Shown here in pieces: positions 1 to 9,482 of a stretch of 64,000 nucleotides of DNA. The DNA lies in assembly GCA_947623505.1 (NCBI GenBank), contig CANQGT010000010.1, forward strand, positions 1 through 64,000, read 5' to 3'. The stretch comes from an uncultured Clostridia bacterium (lineage in GTDB: Bacteria; Bacillota; Clostridia; Oscillospirales; Acutalibacteraceae). The position numbers and the translations under genes are program-made. The first letter of the stretch is position 1, and each line of letters starts with the position of its first letter. The notes under the pieces were generated by a model. That model ran no database searches and was not told where the DNA came from. It worked only from the letters and a program-made list of their open reading frames with translations.

Positions 1-175
1 CTATACTGCTCTTCTTCAAAAAAAGAAAGTGCGTAAGTCCTCTCTTTGTCTACTTACACACTTTATTTTACACTCTCATGAATCTCAAAAAATATGCAAT
101 TCACAAGTGGAAAGCAACACACCCATATGACTTTTCTTTTTTGATTTACTCTATTTCTTTCTTATTTAAAAAATC

Positions 176-204
176 AACCCTAAATCTTAATCGGATTTAG
201 GGTT
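176..204. terminator. Hairpin, probable secondary terminator downstream of gdhA
   Basis: An 11-bp perfect inverted repeat (AACCCTAAATC / GATTTAGGGTT) is followed by a run of T on the plus strand and by A/T-rich sequence on the minus strand. It lies beyond the main gdhA terminator and could stop transcription in either direction. Bases 1-175 show no gene that I can support. Confidence 0.6.
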
Positions 205-217
205 TTTCTACAGACTG

Positions 218-244
218 AAATCCCGCAGAATATCTGCGGGATTT
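218..244 (-). terminator. Terminator of gdhA
   Basis: A 12-bp perfect stem (AAATCCCGCAGA / TCTGCGGGATTT) with a 3-base loop starts 18 bases after the gdhA stop codon. Its symmetric A/T flanks make it usable in both directions. Confidence 0.8.
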
Positions 245-262
245 TTGAATTAAAAAGCCGGT

Positions 263-1672
<1,410 letters not shown>

Positions 1673-1791
1673 TAAACAAATTCGCAAAAATATATTGCGC
1701 CAAAACAAAAAAAATTATGTAAATTGATACATAAAAATGAATATTTATGAGAGCGGCAGTTCACTTTTGATAAATTGTTGGGATATTGCCC

Positions 1792-1820
1792 TTGAAAAAT
1801 CAGAACGGGAAATATATAAT
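1792..1820 (+). promoter_or_regulatory. Promoter of the M28 peptidase gene
   Basis: TTGAAA and TATAAT are separated by exactly 17 bases, about 35 bases before the peptidase start codon. Confidence 0.65.
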
Positions 1821-1854
1821 TGAATTGACATAAATTATTTAAGGGGGCATTTTG

Positions 1855-3156
1855 ATGAGGCTTACTAAAGGCGCGTCCCGCGAAACGCAGAAATATATGA
1901 TTGACGGGATAAGATACGTTTGCGAGAATTTTAAGGACAGAGCGCCGGGAACCCATAGCGAGCGCAAGGCTCAGAAATACCTTAAAGGCGAGCTTGAAAA
2001 ATGGGCGGATAAGGTTGAAATGGAGGATTTTAGCGTTCACCCCGCCGCGTTTATGGGCTGGATACCGATTGCCGGAATAATCGGCGTTATCTCGGTCGTA
2101 TTTTTTTGGCTTACATATACGGGTGTAGTTAAGGGCGGAGTGCTTGCCGTTATAGCAACGATTTTCGTTTTGCTTTCGCTTGCGTGCCTTGTTTTTGAAT
2201 TTCTTATGTACCGCGAATTTGTTGATTTTCTGTTTCCGAAAAAAACCTCGCGCAACGTTATGGCGCGCAGGTATCCTTCGGGCGAGCTGAAAAGGCGGAT
2301 AATATTCGGCGGCCATACCGACGCCGCGAACGAATGGACTTATTCTCTCCACGGCGGTCTTAAAAGCCTTGCGCCTGTAATGGGCGGCTCAATAGGCGGG
2401 CTTATACTGATTTCCGTTTTCGATATTGTTTGGCTTTGTTACTCGCTTTTCGGCGGCGGAGCGTATGAAAGCAAATTTTGGCTCATTGCCGGAATAATAC
2501 AGCTTATCCTTATTCCGTTTTTTATCGCGATATGTTTCTTTATCAACTGGAAAGTTATTGTTGACGGAGCGAACGACAATCTCACCGCCGATTTCATTGC
2601 TATGGGCGTTTTAAAGGAAATGGCGGAAAACGATATAAGATTTGAAAACACCGAGGTCTGCGCCCTGCTTTCCGGTTCTGAGGAAGCCGGTATCCGAGGC
2701 GCGGTTGAATACGCCAAAAAGCATAAGGCCGATTTGGAGGAAGTTGAAACAATTTTCGTCGCGATGGACACAATTCGGGAAACGGAACAGCTTCAGATCT
2801 ATACTCAGGGTTGCACGGGAACGCAGAAAAACTCAAACGCCGTTGCCGAGGTTATTTATGAGGCCGGTGTGAACTGCGGCATAGAGATGAAAGAAACGGA
2901 GATTTATCCCGGCGCGATAGACGCCGAGGGTTTCAGCCGTTACGGTCTTCTCGCTTCCGGCTTTTGCGGAGTAAATCACGATCCGAAAACATATTATCAC
3001 ACCCGTCTTGACACGCCCGACAATATGAGCGAGGAATGTATAAATCTTTCCCTTGACATTTGCATTGAAGCCGCGAAGCTTTATGATGAAAAAGGCGGGA
3101 TCAACTCGTTCAGAGCCGACGGCGCGAAGAGATTTAAGAGAGGTCACAATAATTAA
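1855..3156 (+). CDS. M28-family zinc aminopeptidase-like membrane protein
   Basis: Translation is 433 residues. I start at ATG 1855, eight bases after AAGGGGG, rather than at the in-frame TTG three bases earlier. All co-catalytic zinc ligands of M28 peptidases have candidates: H154 and D156 (GGHTDAANEW), D241 (GANDN), E276/E277 (GSEEAG), D305 and H382 (YYHTRLDTPD). The odd part is the membrane topology. Two hydrophobic segments (about 68-89 and 94-119) precede the first ligand, and two more (about 174-199 and 207-231) lie between D156 and D241, where ordinary M28 enzymes have a short loop. No signal peptide is seen. Peptidase activity is inferred from the ligands; the substrate is unknown. 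Confidence 0.85.
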   Translation: MRLTKGASRETQKYMIDGIRYVCENFKDRAPGTHSERKAQKYLKGELEKWADKVEMEDFSVHPAAFMGWIPIAGIIGVISVVFFWLTYTGVVKGGVLAVIATIFVLLSLACLVFEFLMYREFVDFLFPKKTSRNVMARRYPSGELKRRIIFGGHTDAANEWTYSLHGGLKSLAPVMGGSIGGLILISVFDIVWLCYSLFGGGAYESKFWLIAGIIQLILIPFFIAICFFINWKVIVDGANDNLTADFIAMGVLKEMAENDIRFENTEVCALLSGSEEAGIRGAVEYAKKHKADLEEVETIFVAMDTIRETEQLQIYTQGCTGTQKNSNAVAEVIYEAGVNCGIEMKETEIYPGAIDAEGFSRYGLLASGFCGVNHDPKTYYHTRLDTPDNMSEECINLSLDICIEAAKLYDEKGGINSFRADGAKRFKRGHNN

Positions 3157-3183
3157 GTTATTAAGAATATAATAAAAAAATCG

Positions 3184-3208
3184 CAGCCGTGAGAAATCAC
3201 GGCTGTTT
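3184..3208 (+). terminator. Hairpin between the peptidase and PHP genes
   Basis: A perfect 9-bp stem (CAGCCGTGA / TCACGGCTG) with a GAAA loop is preceded by seven A and followed by TTT. It may end peptidase transcription. It also lies only 13 bases before the next start codon, so it could instead affect that gene's leader. Confidence 0.6.
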
Positions 3209-3218
3209 CGGTGATTAT

Positions 3219-3995
3219 ATGGAAAATTTAAAGGATATGCACATTCATATCGAGCGCGGGCCTTATACCTTGCAATGGATAGAAGAATTTATTTTTGCCG
3301 CCGGGAAAATGAATATGCGCGAGATAACTTTGCTTGAGCACAGCGTAAGATTCAAGGAATTTCACCCCGTTTTCAAAGAGGCGAGAGATTATAATAACTA
3401 TCAGAAAAGGTGGTTTGACGAAAAGGCAAAAACCGCCCGAAACGTCGATGAATTTCGCCGCCTCGCCTGCGAAGTGAAAAGCAGAGAATATCCCGTTAAA
3501 ATCAATTTCGGAATTGAGGTATGCTGGTTTGAGCAGCACGAAAAAGAGCTCGCGGGGCTCGTTGCGGACGACGTTTTTGATATTGTTATCGGCTCCGTTC
3601 ACTGGGTGGATAATTGGGTGTTCAATCAGCGAAAATATCAATGGCTCGGCAGAGATATTGACGCAATATACAGGCGTTATTTTGAAATGGAAAATACGCT
3701 TATGCAAAGCGGGATTTTCGATGTAATCGCGCACCCCGATTTGATAATGTGCCATTCTCTGTATCCGAGTTATGATTTGCGTGAAACATATGAAATTTTT
3801 TGCAAAACGGCAAAGAAAAGCGGAGTAGCCGTTGAAATGAACACGACAAGAGGCACGAAAACAGGACTGAACGATGATTTTTTGAAGACGGCTTTGAGAG
3901 AGGGCGTTCGCTTTTCCACGGGCTCAGACGCGCATTGCCCCGAGGACGTGGGGAAAGGGATTAAGGAGGCAACGGAGCTCATATGCCATAGGTAA
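3219..3995 (+). CDS. PHP-domain phosphoesterase, histidinol-phosphatase-like
   Basis: This 258-residue protein has the metal-binding motifs of the PHP superfamily in order: DMHIHIERG at the N-terminus, LLEHS, the acidic FGIEVCWFE, GSVHWVDN, DVIAHPDL, and the C-terminal STGSDAHCPEDVG. The closest known family is HisJ-type histidinol phosphatase, which dephosphorylates L-histidinol phosphate. No other histidine gene is nearby, so the physiological substrate is open. I use ATG 3219; a longer frame beginning at GTG 3189 would start inside the preceding hairpin. The ribosome site is weak (CGGTGA). The 3' end overlaps the convergent DUF6512 gene by 17 bases. Confidence 0.8.
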   Translation: MENLKDMHIHIERGPYTLQWIEEFIFAAGKMNMREITLLEHSVRFKEFHPVFKEARDYNNYQKRWFDEKAKTARNVDEFRRLACEVKSREYPVKINFGIEVCWFEQHEKELAGLVADDVFDIVIGSVHWVDNWVFNQRKYQWLGRDIDAIYRRYFEMENTLMQSGIFDVIAHPDLIMCHSLYPSYDLRETYEIFCKTAKKSGVAVEMNTTRGTKTGLNDDFLKTALREGVRFSTGSDAHCPEDVGKGIKEATELICHR

Positions 3996-4506
3996 AGGTC
4001 TGCGGGTCCTCAAATAACGGAATTAGCGGCGGCGAAAAGGTAAATATAAAAAACAGCGCCGAAATAAATATAAGCATTGAGATGCTGAAATTTTCGTTCG
4101 GACGCGTCGAATCTTTTTTGTTGCGCATAAGCTCGTAGCTTACGGCAAAAGATATTGCCGCTCCTGCGAAAAATGATAATATATTCGCAAATGTGCTTTC
4201 ATTTCCCGTAATTCCCGTGTATGTATAGAAAAAAATCACTATAAATGCCATTCCGCAAAGCGCGCCTATCAGCTTTGAAAAAAAGAAACTCTTCGGCTTT
4301 TTCAGCGGCAGATATTCAACGGCGCACCAAAGCAGATACGGAAAATACAGCAGCTTCAGATGCTCCCAAACGCTTTCGTTGACAGGGCAGAAAAGCCCGA
4401 CAAACGCACTTGAGTTAAAAAAATCGAAAAGAAAATGATTCAGCGTGCCGAAAACGCCGACGAAAATAAACCCCGAAACCTCATAAATAAAAAGCTTTCT
4501 GCTCAT
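3979..4506 (-). CDS. DUF6512-like integral membrane protein
   Basis: A 175-residue hydrophobic protein with about five membrane helices. It resembles the Firmicute DUF6512 family: an early polar motif NESVWEHLK after the first helix and a C-terminal PLFEDPQTFTYGI tail. The function of this family is unknown to me. It converges on and slightly overlaps the PHP gene, which gives no functional hint. The family name rests on recognising these motifs by eye. Confidence 0.65.
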   Translation of the reverse strand: MSRKLFIYEVSGFIFVGVFGTLNHFLFDFFNSSAFVGLFCPVNESVWEHLKLLYFPYLLWCAVEYLPLKKPKSFFFSKLIGALCGMAFIVIFFYTYTGITGNESTFANILSFFAGAAISFAVSYELMRNKKDSTRPNENFSISMLIFISALFFIFTFSPPLIPLFEDPQTFTYGI

Positions 4507-4564
4507 AACATCACCATTTCAAGTTTATGAGCAAAAAGTTGAAAATATCTATGATAAAAAGTTA

Positions 4565-4593
4565 TTGACTTTTTTTTGATCTTTTGTTATATT
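4565..4593 (+). promoter_or_regulatory. Promoter of tRNA-Ser(GCT)
   Basis: TTGACT, a 17-base spacer and TATATT lie 59 bases before the tRNA 5' end. Confidence 0.55.
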
Positions 4594-4651
4594 TATTAAA
4601 GCACCGTTAAGGTGTTTAAAACTTGACAGCGAGTGTTTAAGTTACCGTTTT

Positions 4652-4742
4652 GCAGAAGTACTCAAGCTGGTGACGAGGCGCCCCTGCTAAGGGCGTAGGG
4701 TGGGTAACCGCCGCGAGAGTTCGAATCTCTCCTTCTGCGCCA
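4652..4742 (+). tRNA. tRNA-Ser (anticodon GCT)
   Basis: A class II tRNA of 91 bases including an encoded CCA. The acceptor stem pairs GCAGAAG (4652-4658) with CTTCTGC (4732-4738), with discriminator G. The anticodon stem CGCCC/GGGCG encloses the loop CTGCTAA, giving anticodon GCT at 4686-4688. A long variable arm and a GTTCGAATC T-loop are present. It reads AGC/AGT codons. Confidence 0.95.
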
Positions 4743-4743
4743 C

Positions 4744-4778
4744 GCCGCCGCAAGCGAAATTCGCTTGCGGCGGCTTTT
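4744..4778 (+). terminator. Terminator after tRNA-Ser(GCT)
   Basis: A GC-rich 14-bp stem (GCCGCCGCAAGCGA and its complement) is followed by TTTT. It starts directly after the CCA end and also faces the end of the gatD-like gene. Confidence 0.85.
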
Positions 4779-4797
4779 CCTTATACCGTGTAAATTT

Positions 4798-5508
4798 TCA
4801 ATCTTTAAGAAGTTCCGCTATCCTTTTTTCATAAGCCTCTTTTTCAAACGGAAATTCAACGGGGGAATATTCGCCGTCCGCCAAAGAAATAAGATAATCG
4901 GTAAACGGCGGGTTTAGAGGAAGCACGGGGCCGATAAGATAAGTGGCGAACAGGTTGTTATAATGTATCCCCTCAATGTCGGTGTCTTTATTCATTCCGC
5001 AGCCTTTCAGCATTTTTAAGAACGGATGCGGCAGTTCGCCGCGGCTGAGGCTCAAAAGATTTTTAAAGCCCGTTATCTTCATACCGTCAAATTCGCCTAC
5101 CGAGCAGTCGTTGTATCTGAGCCGCGAAAACTGCTCCGCGTGATAGGGGAAAAATCCGAGGCACTCCGTTTTGCCCGAATCGGTGTGCTCAATATATTCT
5201 CCGAAGAGCTCGAACGCGTTGCCCGTGGCAAGTATTATCCCGCCGCCGTCAATGCGTTCTTTTATTTTATCCGAATACGCACGCAGTTTCTCAAGCTCGA
5301 TTATCTGGTGCTTTTCCTGGCAGGGGCCTATCAGAAGAAAATCGACCTCGTTTTCGATAAAATACGGCTCGTCAAAAAGCGTTGTTTTAACGGTTTCGGT
5401 TTCATAACCCGCCGCTTTCAGCTTTTTTTCAAGATATTCCGCGTTGCCGAGATCTCCGAAAAGATTGTTAAATTCGGGATAGAGCAGTTCGATAGTCATT
5501 TTTTTCAT
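4798..5508 (-). CDS. gatD: GatD-like glutamine amidotransferase subunit lacking the catalytic Cys and His
   Basis: This 236-residue protein has the GATase1 fold signature of GatD, the glutaminase partner of MurT (LLYPEFNNLFGDLGN start; ATYLIGPVLPLNP near the end). MurT/GatD normally amidates the D-glutamate of lipid II using ammonia from glutamine. Here the nucleophile region reads ATGNAFELFG where active GatD has a CGGYQ-type elbow, placing Gly96 where the cysteine should be. The histidine of the usual TYLHGP motif is Ile192. Glutaminase activity is therefore doubtful. It overlaps murT by 4 bases (ATGA), so the two are probably translationally coupled. It may be a structural partner or a paralogue with a new role. 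Confidence 0.75.
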   Translation of the reverse strand: MKKMTIELLYPEFNNLFGDLGNAEYLEKKLKAAGYETETVKTTLFDEPYFIENEVDFLLIGPCQEKHQIIELEKLRAYSDKIKERIDGGGIILATGNAFELFGEYIEHTDSGKTECLGFFPYHAEQFSRLRYNDCSVGEFDGMKITGFKNLLSLSRGELPHPFLKMLKGCGMNKDTDIEGIHYNNLFATYLIGPVLPLNPPFTDYLISLADGEYSPVEFPFEKEAYEKRIAELLKD

Positions 5509-6884
5509 TGCTTGCCGTCCTTTTCCGCCGCAGCCTTTTTTATCATATCAACTATTCTTACGGCATAGAGTTCAAAATAAATCACGGTAGGTTTTTCCGT
5601 TGAAATGTTTTCGCACAGCTCGCCGCAAAGGCGTGAATAATCCTCAAACAGCTTCATCTTGCCGGTATCAACTCCGGTAAGAAACAGCTTTAGCGCCAAA
5701 TCATAGCACCTTGTGCCGCCGATATATATGTTTTCAACGCTGTCCGAAAGCAGAGGCGAAAAGTCGGTATCGTAAAGCCAGGATATATCCTCATGGCCGT
5801 GCTTTTTGTCGTTTGAATCCGTTATCAGAAGCACAACGTCTTTCTTACCTTCGGACGCGGCAAGATATTTCAGGCTTTGGGAGCAGGAAATCGGATTTTG
5901 GTTTTTTGAAAGCATAGTTATAAGCTCGTATCCGCCGTACCTTTTATCAATGAACCTGCCCGTTTTCGCCGCCACATTTTCAATGCCGCTGCTTATGGTT
6001 TCAAGGTCTATGCCGATAAGGCGGCATAGAGCGCACGCGCCGGTGATATTGAAAACATTGAAAAAGTTTTCTTTCTGAAAGGGGAGAACAGCCGTTTTTC
6101 CGTCGCCGTCGTGAAAAATGAAAGTGCCGTTTTCAAAATCAACGTCCGTGGCGGTGTAAACGCTTTCGTCCATTTTAAAGCCGCATTCGGGGCAGTGAGG
6201 CACGCCTATGTGATTATAATGGTAATACTCGTATTCTAATATATGCCCGCATTTTGGGCAGGCTGTAATATCGCACACGGTGTCAACGCACCTGTCGGTG
6301 CTTTTTTCCGTTTTGCCCACGGAATAATAGATGCGCCTGCATTTTCCCTCGCCCAAAAGGCCGGATATAGCGTCGTTTCCGTTGAGCACAAGCGTTGTTT
6401 TTTCCGAAAGATTGTCGTTTATTTTGTCAAATATAAATCCGCTGTGTCCGTTTCTTTTTATCGAATCGCGAAACAGATTTGTGCAAAGAATATAATCGGG
6501 CGTAAATTTTGTGTATATATATCCGGAGGAACGCTCGTCCACCTCCAAAACGGCAACGTCGGACTTTACTTTGCCCGAAAGCGTGCAGTCGGCTACAAGC
6601 GCCGAGGCTATGCCTGACGCCATATTCGAGCCCTTTGAATTGTTTACAACGGTTTTGCCGCTGCCGCGTATTATATGCGTTATCAGGTTTGAAGTGCTTG
6701 TCTTTCCGTTCGTTCCCGTAACGCAAACTGTTATGGGCGGCATTTTAAATCTCGCGAGCGCGTCCGGGCAGAGCTTTAGCATTATTGCCCCCGGGGTATT
6801 CGTGCCTCTCTTAAACAGCCTGTCCAGCAAAAATGCCGAAATTTTGCCTATTATAACCGCCGCGAGAAATCTTAATTTTCCCAT
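5505..6884 (-). CDS. murT: MurT-like Mur ligase family protein
   Basis: The 459-residue product has the Mur ligase ATP-binding loop GTNGKTST (57-64), the four-cysteine zinc ribbon typical of MurT (C209, C212, C231, C234) and a C-terminal DUF1727-type domain with DSNDKKHGHEDISWLYD. MurT binds and activates the glutamate carboxylate of lipid II for amidation. I start at ATG 6884, preceded by AGGTG; an upstream in-frame extension of 41 residues lacks a comparable site. It overlaps the gatD-like gene. Because that partner has lost its catalytic residues, the ammonia source of this pair is uncertain. Confidence 0.8.
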   Translation of the reverse strand: MGKLRFLAAVIIGKISAFLLDRLFKRGTNTPGAIMLKLCPDALARFKMPPITVCVTGTNGKTSTSNLITHIIRGSGKTVVNNSKGSNMASGIASALVADCTLSGKVKSDVAVLEVDERSSGYIYTKFTPDYILCTNLFRDSIKRNGHSGFIFDKINDNLSEKTTLVLNGNDAISGLLGEGKCRRIYYSVGKTEKSTDRCVDTVCDITACPKCGHILEYEYYHYNHIGVPHCPECGFKMDESVYTATDVDFENGTFIFHDGDGKTAVLPFQKENFFNVFNITGACALCRLIGIDLETISSGIENVAAKTGRFIDKRYGGYELITMLSKNQNPISCSQSLKYLAASEGKKDVVLLITDSNDKKHGHEDISWLYDTDFSPLLSDSVENIYIGGTRCYDLALKLFLTGVDTGKMKLFEDYSRLCGELCENISTEKPTVIYFELYAVRIVDMIKKAAAEKDGKQ

Positions 6885-7142
6885 TGTTTCACCTCTTGCC
6901 AATCGTTTTTTGTATCGTTGGAATATCGCCGCAGACTGTATAAAGCTTGCGGACGGAATATTGTCGTTTTTTCGTAAAAAAGCCCGAAAAAGCCGTTTCC
7001 GTATCATATTTACAAGATTATATCACAATGGCCTTTATCCAGTCAAGGCAAGGAGTTATGAAAAGAGCCGCGTATGTATGAAAAATCCGGGCTTTTGCGC
7101 GAAGCGTGAATAAGAACGGCGTGCGCCGAGCAATAATATTTC

Positions 7143-7171
7143 TTGACAAGGAAAAACGGTTGTGCTAATAT
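7143..7171 (+). promoter_or_regulatory. Promoter of tRNA-Ser(TGA)
   Basis: TTGACA, a 17-base spacer and TAATAT lie 15 bases before the tRNA 5' end. Confidence 0.75.
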
Positions 7172-7185
7172 ATTTGAGCAGACAC

Positions 7186-7273
7186 GGAGAGGTATCGAAG
7201 CGGTCATAACGAGGCGGTCTTGAAAACCGTTTGGCCAAAAGCCACATGGGTTCGAATCCCATCCTCTCCGCCA
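7186..7273 (+). tRNA. tRNA-Ser (anticodon TGA)
   Basis: A class II tRNA of 88 bases with encoded CCA. The acceptor stem is GGAGAGG (7186-7192) with CCTCTCC (7263-7269). The anticodon stem GCGGT/ACCGT encloses CTTGAAA, so the anticodon is TGA at 7221-7223. It has a long variable arm and the T-loop GTTCGAATC. It reads TCA-family codons. Confidence 0.95.
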
Positions 7274-7277
7274 CATC

Positions 7278-7310
7278 GCCGCAGGCTTTATATAGCTTGC
7301 GGCGGTTTTT
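7278..7310 (+). terminator. Terminator after tRNA-Ser(TGA)
   Basis: An 11-bp stem (CGCCGCAGGCT / AGCTTGCGGCG, one G-T pair) is followed by six T. It also sits at the 3' end of the convergent small gene. Confidence 0.8.
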
Positions 7311-7316
7311 TATGCT

Positions 7317-7505
7317 CTATTGCTGCGGCGGCAGGTCCGAAAGTCCGTTTACAAAGCTTCGCATTTCGTCACGAGAATGTATGTCGTGAGTTTTGTTAAT
7401 GAGATTTTCCTTTTCCTCGTCCGTCATAGACTGAAATTTTTTTCTCGCCGCGTCATTCTGCGCCAAATTCATCACGAAGCTCAAAGGCGGTTCGCCTCTC
7501 TTCAT
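7317..7505 (-). CDS. Small conserved hypothetical protein
   Basis: A 62-residue, mostly helical and charged protein with the pattern FVMNLAQNDAARKKFQSM and then HSRDEMRSFVNGL. Similar short proteins recur in Clostridia, as far as I recall, without assigned function. I choose ATG 7505, six bases after GGGGGTG; the longer frame from GTG 7520 would place the start inside this ribosome site. Confidence 0.6.
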   Translation of the reverse strand: MKRGEPPLSFVMNLAQNDAARKKFQSMTDEEKENLINKTHDIHSRDEMRSFVNGLSDLPPQQ

Positions 7506-7623
7506 TTTTTTCACCCCCACATTATTAAGTCTTTCCGAAAAATGCGGAAAAATGAATAATTAAAGGGATTTGAGTTTCTTTGCGATTAAGCGGGAAAACG
7601 CGGCGAGGGACGCAAATATAAAA

Positions 7624-7660
7624 GCCGCGGAGAAAACGGATTTTCCGTTTCCTCCGCGGC
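7624..7660 (-). terminator. Terminator of the sigma factor operon
   Basis: A long hairpin with outer stem GCCGCGGAG / CTCCGCGGC and an inner stem AAACGGA / TCCGTTT. On the minus strand it is followed by TTTTATATTT, about 75 bases after the sigma factor stop codon. Confidence 0.75.
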
Positions 7661-7734
7661 GTCAATATTTTCGGTTTGAGTTACGGGAGCCGGTTTGCCG
7701 CCGCTCCCGTTCGCCGTTTCCGGCATTTTAAAAA

Positions 7735-8307
7735 TTATCTTATTTCCTTTAATTTTTTTCTTATGCGCTGTATGGCATTGTCAACCGCCTTTGGCGTTTT
7801 ATTCATTTTTTCGGCGATTTCCTTATAACTGCACCCGGCGATATATAATCTTAAAACCTCGTTTTCAAAAGCGGAAAGCTCCGTTTCAAGAAAACCGTTC
7901 AGCGACTCAACGCTCTCTTTGGCCAAAAAAGCGTCCTCGGCGCTGATAGCGGCGCTTACGCTTCCCGCTCCGGCAAAATCATCATCCTCAAGCGAAACCA
8001 CCTTGCTTTTCGGCACGTCCTTTTTTCTGTTTACCTTGCGAAGCGCCGACTGAAGAGCGTTGCTTATGCAGGTGTAGCAATAGGTGCCGAAAGAGATTTT
8101 TTTATCGCCGTCAAACGACCTTATTGCCGCAAGCAGACCTATCAACCCCTCTTGTATCAGGTCGTCGTACTCTATCGGGGAACCTGAGATTTTTGAAGCG
8201 GCAAATTCTACCTGCGCCTTGTATTTTGAAATGATAAGCGTTACAGCCGTTTCATCTCCGCGCTTGGCAAGCCGCAGTGTTTCTTTTTCATCAAATTCAT
8301 TCAGCAT
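7735..8307 (-). CDS. Sigma-H-like RNA polymerase sigma factor
   Basis: A 190-residue sigma-70 family protein. Region 2 is seen as EYDDLIQEGLIGLLAAIRSFD with the aromatic FGTYCYTCI stretch. Region 4 is a helix-turn-helix, YKEIAEKMNKTPKAVDNAIQRIRKK. Length and layout match Spo0H (SigH), which directs early sporulation and stationary-phase genes, but the sequence is divergent and another alternative sigma factor is possible. It lies 54 bases downstream of ychF on the same strand. No anti-sigma gene is adjacent. SpoIIID elsewhere in the window supports a sporulating host. Confidence 0.75.
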   Translation of the reverse strand: MLNEFDEKETLRLAKRGDETAVTLIISKYKAQVEFAASKISGSPIEYDDLIQEGLIGLLAAIRSFDGDKKISFGTYCYTCISNALQSALRKVNRKKDVPKSKVVSLEDDDFAGAGSVSAAISAEDAFLAKESVESLNGFLETELSAFENEVLRLYIAGCSYKEIAEKMNKTPKAVDNAIQRIRKKLKEIR

Positions 8308-8361
8308 TTTAAGTGTTTCCTGTTTTAGCCGATATTCTGAGAAAGGTTTGCGTTTCGACGG

Positions 8362-9456
8362 TTATACGTTAAATCTGAATTCAACAACGTCGCCGTCTTT
8401 CATAACGTAATCCTTGCCCTCGCTTCTTATGAGCCCTTTATCCCGGCAGGCGGCGAGGCTGCCGTTTTCCGAAAGTACCTCAAAGGGAACGACCTCCGCC
8501 CGTATGAATCCGCGCTCAAAATCGGAATGGATTTTTCCTGCGGCCTGCGGCGCTTTGGTGCCTTCCTTTATCGTCCACGCGCGGACTTCTTTTTTGCCTG
8601 CCGTAAGGAATGAAATCAGACCGAGCAGATGGTAGCTTTTTTTGATAAGGCGGTCAAGCCCGCTTTTTTCAAGCCCCATATCGGCGAGGAATATTTTCTT
8701 CTCATCTTCCTCAAGCGTTGCGATTTCGGCTTCCATTTCGGCGCAAATCGGCAGCGTTTCGGCTCCCTCTTTTGAGGCGATTTCCTTTACGGCGGCGAAA
8801 TTTTTGCTGTTTTCAATGCCGTTTTCAAAATCAGCCTCGCTCATATTGCACGCGTATATAACGGGCTTTACGGTCAGAAGAGAGACTTCCTTCAGATATT
8901 CGCTCTCTTCTTCGGATATTTCAACGGAGCGGGCGGTTTTTCCCTGCTCCATTTCTGAGTAAAGCCTTTCAAGAAAGGCGAGTTCGGCCGCAATCGTTTT
9001 ATCGCCTTTCATCGCCTTTTTTCTGCCGTCTATCCTCCTCGAAAGCACCTCAAGATCGGCCAAAATAAGCTCAATATTTATCGTTTCAATATCTCTTGCG
9101 GGATCGATAGAGCCGTCAACGTGGGTTATATCGTCGTTTTCAAAGCATCTCACAACGTGAATTATCGCGTCCACCTCGCGGATATGGCTTAAAAACTTGT
9201 TTCCGAGCCCCTCTCCCTTGGAGGCGCCTTTAACAAGCCCCGCTATGTCCACAAATTCGATAGTGGCGGGAGTGAATTTATCGGGCGCGTACATTTCGGC
9301 GAGCCTGTCAAGCCTCTCATCGGGCACGCTCACCATTCCCACGTTCGGCTCGATTGTGCAAAACGGGTAATTGGCGCTTTGCGCGCCCGCGTTTGTAATT
9401 GCGTTAAACAGGGTGCTTTTTCCGACGTTCGGAAGTCCTACTATTCCTAATTTCAT
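8362..9456 (-). CDS. ychF: Redox-regulated ATPase YchF (Obg family)
   Basis: The 364-residue protein has the P-loop GLPNVGKST at its start, the G3 motif DIAGLVKGASKGEGLGN and, at the base-recognition position, NMSE in place of NKxD, as in YchF/OLA1 proteins that prefer ATP. The C-terminal TGS domain is present (LTAGKKEVRAWTIKEGTKAPQAAG onward). The family associates with ribosomes and stress responses; its exact task is unsettled. It follows the lipoprotein peptidase gene by 26 bases, and GGAGAAG precedes the start. Confidence 0.95.
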   Translation of the reverse strand: MKLGIVGLPNVGKSTLFNAITNAGAQSANYPFCTIEPNVGMVSVPDERLDRLAEMYAPDKFTPATIEFVDIAGLVKGASKGEGLGNKFLSHIREVDAIIHVVRCFENDDITHVDGSIDPARDIETINIELILADLEVLSRRIDGRKKAMKGDKTIAAELAFLERLYSEMEQGKTARSVEISEEESEYLKEVSLLTVKPVIYACNMSEADFENGIENSKNFAAVKEIASKEGAETLPICAEMEAEIATLEEDEKKIFLADMGLEKSGLDRLIKKSYHLLGLISFLTAGKKEVRAWTIKEGTKAPQAAGKIHSDFERGFIRAEVVPFEVLSENGSLAACRDKGLIRSEGKDYVMKDGDVVEFRFNV

Positions 9457-9482
9457 TTTCTTCTCCGTTAAATTTATTTGCT

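Noticed and set aside
6511-7113. 200-codon plus-strand open frame
   Set aside because: It runs antisense through the murT start, which has a better ribosome site, zinc-ribbon cysteines and family motifs.
7043-7276. Two overlapping minus-strand open frames covering tRNA-Ser(TGA)
   Set aside because: They translate the antisense of the tRNA, a known source of spurious proteins in databases.
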